This document shows positions 61,019 through 64,000 of a stretch of DNA of 64,000 nucleotides, piece after piece. The position numbers and the translations under genes are program-made. The stretch spans positions 124,001 to 188,000 of the forward strand of contig CABIZO010000001.1 in NCBI GenBank assembly GCA_902363255.1. The letters are read 5' to 3'. Source of the DNA: Peptostreptococcaceae bacterium. GTDB lineage: Bacteria > Bacillota > Clostridia > Peptostreptococcales > Peptostreptococcaceae. How positions within the stretch are numbered: position 1 is the stretch's first letter; the number at the start of each line of letters is the position of its first letter. The notes under the pieces were generated by a model. That model had not been told where the DNA came from. It did no database searches and saw only the letters and a list, made by a program, of their open reading frames with translations.

Positions 61019-62797
61019 ATGGAGAGAAGTGCAGTAGAAAACAAGTTTAAATGGACCATAGATGAAATGTATCCAAGTGAAGAAGCAATAGAAAAAGATA
61101 TACAAAAAGTAAAAGGATTAATTGAAGAAGCTAAGAAATATAAGGGAACTCTAGCTAATAGTGAAGAAAATTTATATCAAGCGTTAAATATATCAGAAAA
61201 AGCTTCTAGAATACTTCAAAACTTATATGTATATACTCATATGAAAAGTCATGAAGATACCAGAATAAATAAAAACCAAGGTAACGCTACTAAAACAGAT
61301 ATGCTATCTACTGAATTATCAATGGCAACTTCATATATGGTACCAGAAATAATAGCTATGGATAATGAAAAATTAGAAAATTACTTAAATAGTGAAAAGT
61401 TATCTTATTATAAGAAACATGTGGATGATATTTTAAGATTAAAACCACATACATTAAATGAAAGAGAAGAAGAATTGCTAGCAGCGGTATCTGATTTATC
61501 AGGTGTACCAGAAAATATATATGATATGTTATCTTTTGCTGATTTACAATTCCCAGAAATAGAAGATGAAAATGGAGAAAAAGTTAGAGTAACTCATTCA
61601 AACTTTAGCGTATTTTTGAAGAGTAAGAATTCAAGAGTGAGAAAAGATGCATTTGAAGCTATGTATTCTGTTTATGGTCAATACAGAAATACCTTTGCAT
61701 CTACTTTATATGGTGGGATAAAAAGTGAAATATTCTATGCTAAAACAAGAAAATATGAATCTGCGCTACAAGGTTCATTATTCCAAGACGATGTTAGTGT
61801 AGAAGTTTATGATAATTTAATTGCAGCAGTACATGAAAATTTAGACTCTTTAAATAAATATACTGATCTTAAAAAGAAATTCTTAGGGTTAGACAAAATA
61901 AATATGTACGACTTATATGTGCCATTAACTGAAAACTTTGATATGGAAATTCCTTATGAAAAGGCACAAGAAATAATACTAGAGGCATTAAAACCTTTAG
62001 GTGAAGAATACTTAGAAAATGTTAAAAGAGCATTTGCTGAAGGTTGGATAGATGTTTATGGTAATGAAGGAAAACAAGGTGGAGCTTACTCTTGGGGTAG
62101 CTACGACTCTAAATCATATATCTTAATGAGTTATAAAGATGATTTAAATTCATTATTTACTTTAATACATGAAATGGGTCACTCAATGCATAGTTATTAT
62201 TCAAAAAATAATCAACCTTACTTATATTCAGGATATAAAATATTCGTTGCAGAAGTGGCATCAACTTTAAATGAGCTATTATTAATAAATTACTTATTAA
62301 AAAATTCTAAATCAAAAGAAGAAAGAGTATACTTATTAAACTACTACTTAGAACAATTTAGAACTACTGTATATAGACAAACAATGTTCGCAGAGTTTGA
62401 AAAAATATGTCATGGAAAAGTTGAAGGTGGAGAGCCTTTAACAGCAGAGGAATTCACAAATATATATTATGATTTAAATAAACAATATTACGGTGAATCT
62501 TGCGAAGTGAATGAAGAAATAGGATTAGAATGGGCTAGAATACCTCACTTTTATAGCAACTTCTATGTATATAAATATGCTACAGGATTCTCAGCTGCAT
62601 CTGCTTTAAGTAAGCAAATACTTGAAGAAGGTGAAACTGCAGTAGTAAGATACAAAGAATTCTTAAAGAGTGGTGGATCAGATTTTCCATTAAACCAACT
62701 AAGAAAAGCTGGTGTAGATATGGAGAAAAAAGAATCTGTCGATAAGGCTTTACATGTGTTTAAAGACTTAGTATACGAATTAGAAAAAGAATTATAG
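61019..62797 (+). CDS. pepF: Oligoendopeptidase F
   Basis: M3 family zinc peptidase, 592 residues, cleaving short peptides in the cytoplasm. The zinc site is LIHEMGHSMHSYY with the distal Glu in FVAEVASTLNELLL; other PepF marks are QGGAYSWGSYDSKSYI and ATGFSAASAL. The start is ATG 61019 behind AAGGAG; the frame from 61010 begins inside that site. Single gene with own terminator. Confidence 0.96.
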   Translation: MERSAVENKFKWTIDEMYPSEEAIEKDIQKVKGLIEEAKKYKGTLANSEENLYQALNISEKASRILQNLYVYTHMKSHEDTRINKNQGNATKTDMLSTELSMATSYMVPEIIAMDNEKLENYLNSEKLSYYKKHVDDILRLKPHTLNEREEELLAAVSDLSGVPENIYDMLSFADLQFPEIEDENGEKVRVTHSNFSVFLKSKNSRVRKDAFEAMYSVYGQYRNTFASTLYGGIKSEIFYAKTRKYESALQGSLFQDDVSVEVYDNLIAAVHENLDSLNKYTDLKKKFLGLDKINMYDLYVPLTENFDMEIPYEKAQEIILEALKPLGEEYLENVKRAFAEGWIDVYGNEGKQGGAYSWGSYDSKSYILMSYKDDLNSLFTLIHEMGHSMHSYYSKNNQPYLYSGYKIFVAEVASTLNELLLINYLLKNSKSKEERVYLLNYYLEQFRTTVYRQTMFAEFEKICHGKVEGGEPLTAEEFTNIYYDLNKQYYGESCEVNEEIGLEWARIPHFYSNFYVYKYATGFSAASALSKQILEEGETAVVRYKEFLKSGGSDFPLNQLRKAGVDMEKKESVDKALHVFKDLVYELEKEL

Positions 62798-62803
62798 AAA
62801 TTT

Positions 62804-62836
62804 TAAAAGCTACTTATTTTTATAGGTAGCTTTTTA
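62804..62836 (+). terminator. Terminator after pepF
   Basis: AAAAGCTAC / GTAGCTTTT stem with a loop of about 11 and TTTTTAT. Confidence 0.78.
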
Positions 62837-62883
62837 TGTGTAAAGAAATTACAATAAATATTATTAAGTCGTTGGGGGATAAG

Positions 62884-63984
62884 ATGAAGAATAAATTATG
62901 GATAATAATACCTATTATTATTGGTGGAATAGGTGGATTTTTTTCAGGTATATATGATGTGAATTTAAATTTTATTGATAAAATTATGATAGTATTAGCA
63001 ATATTTTTACTAGAATTAGTTATTTTTACAATAAGTCATGAGCTAAGTCACGGTTTTGTTGCTGAAAAAAATGGACTTAAATTTTCTGTTTTATATTTAG
63101 GACCATTTACTTTTAAAAGAGAAAATAATAAATTTACAAGAATTAAGGGTATATCTAAACAGATGATTTACTTAGGCAGAGCACAAATAGATAATGGTGA
63201 AATTTTAAATAAACAAGATATAGAAAAAACAAAACAGGCATGGATAAGAGCATTAAAAGCAGGACCAAATAGTGATATGACTTTATCTATATTAATGATA
63301 ATATTAGCTCTTTCCATAAAACTACCAGAATTAATTGTAGCTACACTTTTACTTGATGTGGTGTTTATATCAAGTTATATAATAGGCGATGGGAAACATA
63401 TAAAGTCTCTAAAAAATGATAAAGTTTTTGCAGATGTGATTTTATACACTTATAGTATAGCCGGCAATAGACTTGTATCAAAGCAATCAAAAGATTTCTT
63501 AATAAATAGATTGATAAATGATATAGAAGAAAATGAGGTTAGCGAATCTAATATAGTATCTATGGCGCTATGTGCACATTCCGTATATGTGGAAGGTGTT
63601 TGTAATAATATAAAGAGCCTACCTCACAATATAAATAAGATAGTAGAATTGAGTATAAAATATAAAAATATATTTATGAAAAAACAAATAGAGTCATCTT
63701 ATTACAGAGGTATTATAAATACAGCAATACTATATGAAGCGTTAATAAATAATGACAAAGAAAAAGCTTTAGAACTCTACAAGTATGTAAAAAATGAAAA
63801 TCATAATTTGCCTGGTGAAATGCTAGATTTTTATAGAGTTGAGCATGTACTAGGTATAGCAAATAGAAAGAGGGAAATTTTAAACGAAAACCTAATGAAT
63901 CCTGCTTTTAAAGGATGCGAAGGTGTAGAGAATATAGAAAAAACTTTAAATAAATTAACATTAGAAAAAGATAAAACTATGTAA
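62884..63984 (+). CDS. M50-like site-2 membrane metalloprotease
   Basis: A 366-residue membrane protein resembling site-2 proteases. The zinc motif HELSH (His52, Glu53, His56) lies in the second hydrophobic segment (about 34-60), an AGPNSDMTL motif follows near 127-135, and GDGKH (Asp169) near the fourth hydrophobic segment supplies the third ligand in M50 fashion. From about 185 the protein is a helical, tetratricopeptide-like soluble domain. It could be a bacteriocin- or stress-linked protease; the partner is unknown. The start is ATG 62884 after TGGGGGAT; the frame from 62836 lacks a site. Confidence 0.8.
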   Translation: MKNKLWIIIPIIIGGIGGFFSGIYDVNLNFIDKIMIVLAIFLLELVIFTISHELSHGFVAEKNGLKFSVLYLGPFTFKRENNKFTRIKGISKQMIYLGRAQIDNGEILNKQDIEKTKQAWIRALKAGPNSDMTLSILMIILALSIKLPELIVATLLLDVVFISSYIIGDGKHIKSLKNDKVFADVILYTYSIAGNRLVSKQSKDFLINRLINDIEENEVSESNIVSMALCAHSVYVEGVCNNIKSLPHNINKIVELSIKYKNIFMKKQIESSYYRGIINTAILYEALINNDKEKALELYKYVKNENHNLPGEMLDFYRVEHVLGIANRKREILNENLMNPAFKGCEGVENIEKTLNKLTLEKDKTM

Positions 63985-64000
63985 AATTAATATGGATTTA

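Noticed and set aside
1..64000. CRISPR arrays, tRNA or rRNA genes, insertion sequences, prophage genes, replication origin
   Set aside because: No spaced direct repeats, cloverleaf or rRNA-like sequence, transposase or integrase genes, or DnaA-box cluster were seen.

Overview
The window is AT-rich, densely coded DNA from a low-GC, anaerobic, spore-forming Firmicute. It most resembles the Peptostreptococcaceae (the Clostridioides/Paeniclostridium/Terrisporobacter group); no rRNA was available to settle this. The support is a Spo0E-type phosphatase, a class F flavodiiron protein fused to rubredoxin and its reductase, a hybrid cluster protein, a Gram-positive type IV pilus operon, strong GGAGG ribosome sites and many ATA/AGA/TTA codons. 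I see no rRNA, tRNA, CRISPR array, insertion sequence or prophage; it reads as ordinary chromosome.

Layout. 1-5.2 kb: end of pfkA, pyk, an NSS amino-acid symporter with its 32-residue MetS-type subunit, and an unknown membrane protein. 5.2-17.3 kb: an rRNA methyltransferase, an ornithine-cyclodeaminase-family enzyme, a zinc-ribbon protein, the flavodiiron fusion, a HAD hydrolase, a trans-aconitate-methyltransferase-like enzyme, a flippase-like membrane protein with a DUF3783 protein, a 2-hydroxyacid dehydrogenase that appears to start at ATT, and hcp. 17.4-26 kb: an amino-sugar island with mannose-family PTS IIB-IIC-IID, an AraC regulator, IIA with a YajC-like protein and the AgaS isomerase, and a divergent NagA/AgaA deacetylase, a membrane protein and a class II aldolase. 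The likely route is N-acetylgalactosamine (or galactosamine) to tagatose bisphosphate and triose phosphates. The tagatose-6-phosphate kinase is missing locally. 26-29.3 kb: a PIN-like nuclease with a small partner, then a Crp/Fnr (HcpR-like) regulator divergent from an operon of an unknown protein, a hemerythrin and a DUF1858 protein.

29.4-40.3 kb is housekeeping: ligA, an RNase PH-RdgB fusion, a YfcE-like phosphoesterase, and the proteostasis run tig-clpP-clpX-lon-engB. 40.4-46.4 kb: a double P-loop ATPase and a short type IV pilus operon (pilB, pilC, pilin, pilM-, pilN- and pilO-like) that stops before minor pilins, prepilin peptidase and PilT. 46.6-56.1 kb: a SEC-C protein, unknowns, a COG2509 flavoprotein, a Na/Pi cotransporter, pgi, an HtrA protease, a flavodoxin and an unusual TylF-type methyltransferase. 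56.1-64 kb: feoAB under a probable Fur box, a Gx transporter, Spo0E-like, MscS, MgtC, pepF and an M50-like membrane protease.

The most informative non-coding signal is a 14-bp palindrome, GTAACA-NN-TGTTAC, found before hcp and between the Crp/Fnr gene and the hemerythrin operon. In all three promoters its centre lies exactly 29.5 bp before the -10 hexamer, which places it at -41.5, the class II activator position. This defines a small nitrosative/oxygen-stress regulon that includes an uncharacterised Cys/His-rich protein. A second pattern is a set of genes whose only well-placed start codon is ATT or ATA. Where a Shine-Dalgarno site showed that translation begins inside the longest open frame, I moved the start; these cases are explained in the entries.
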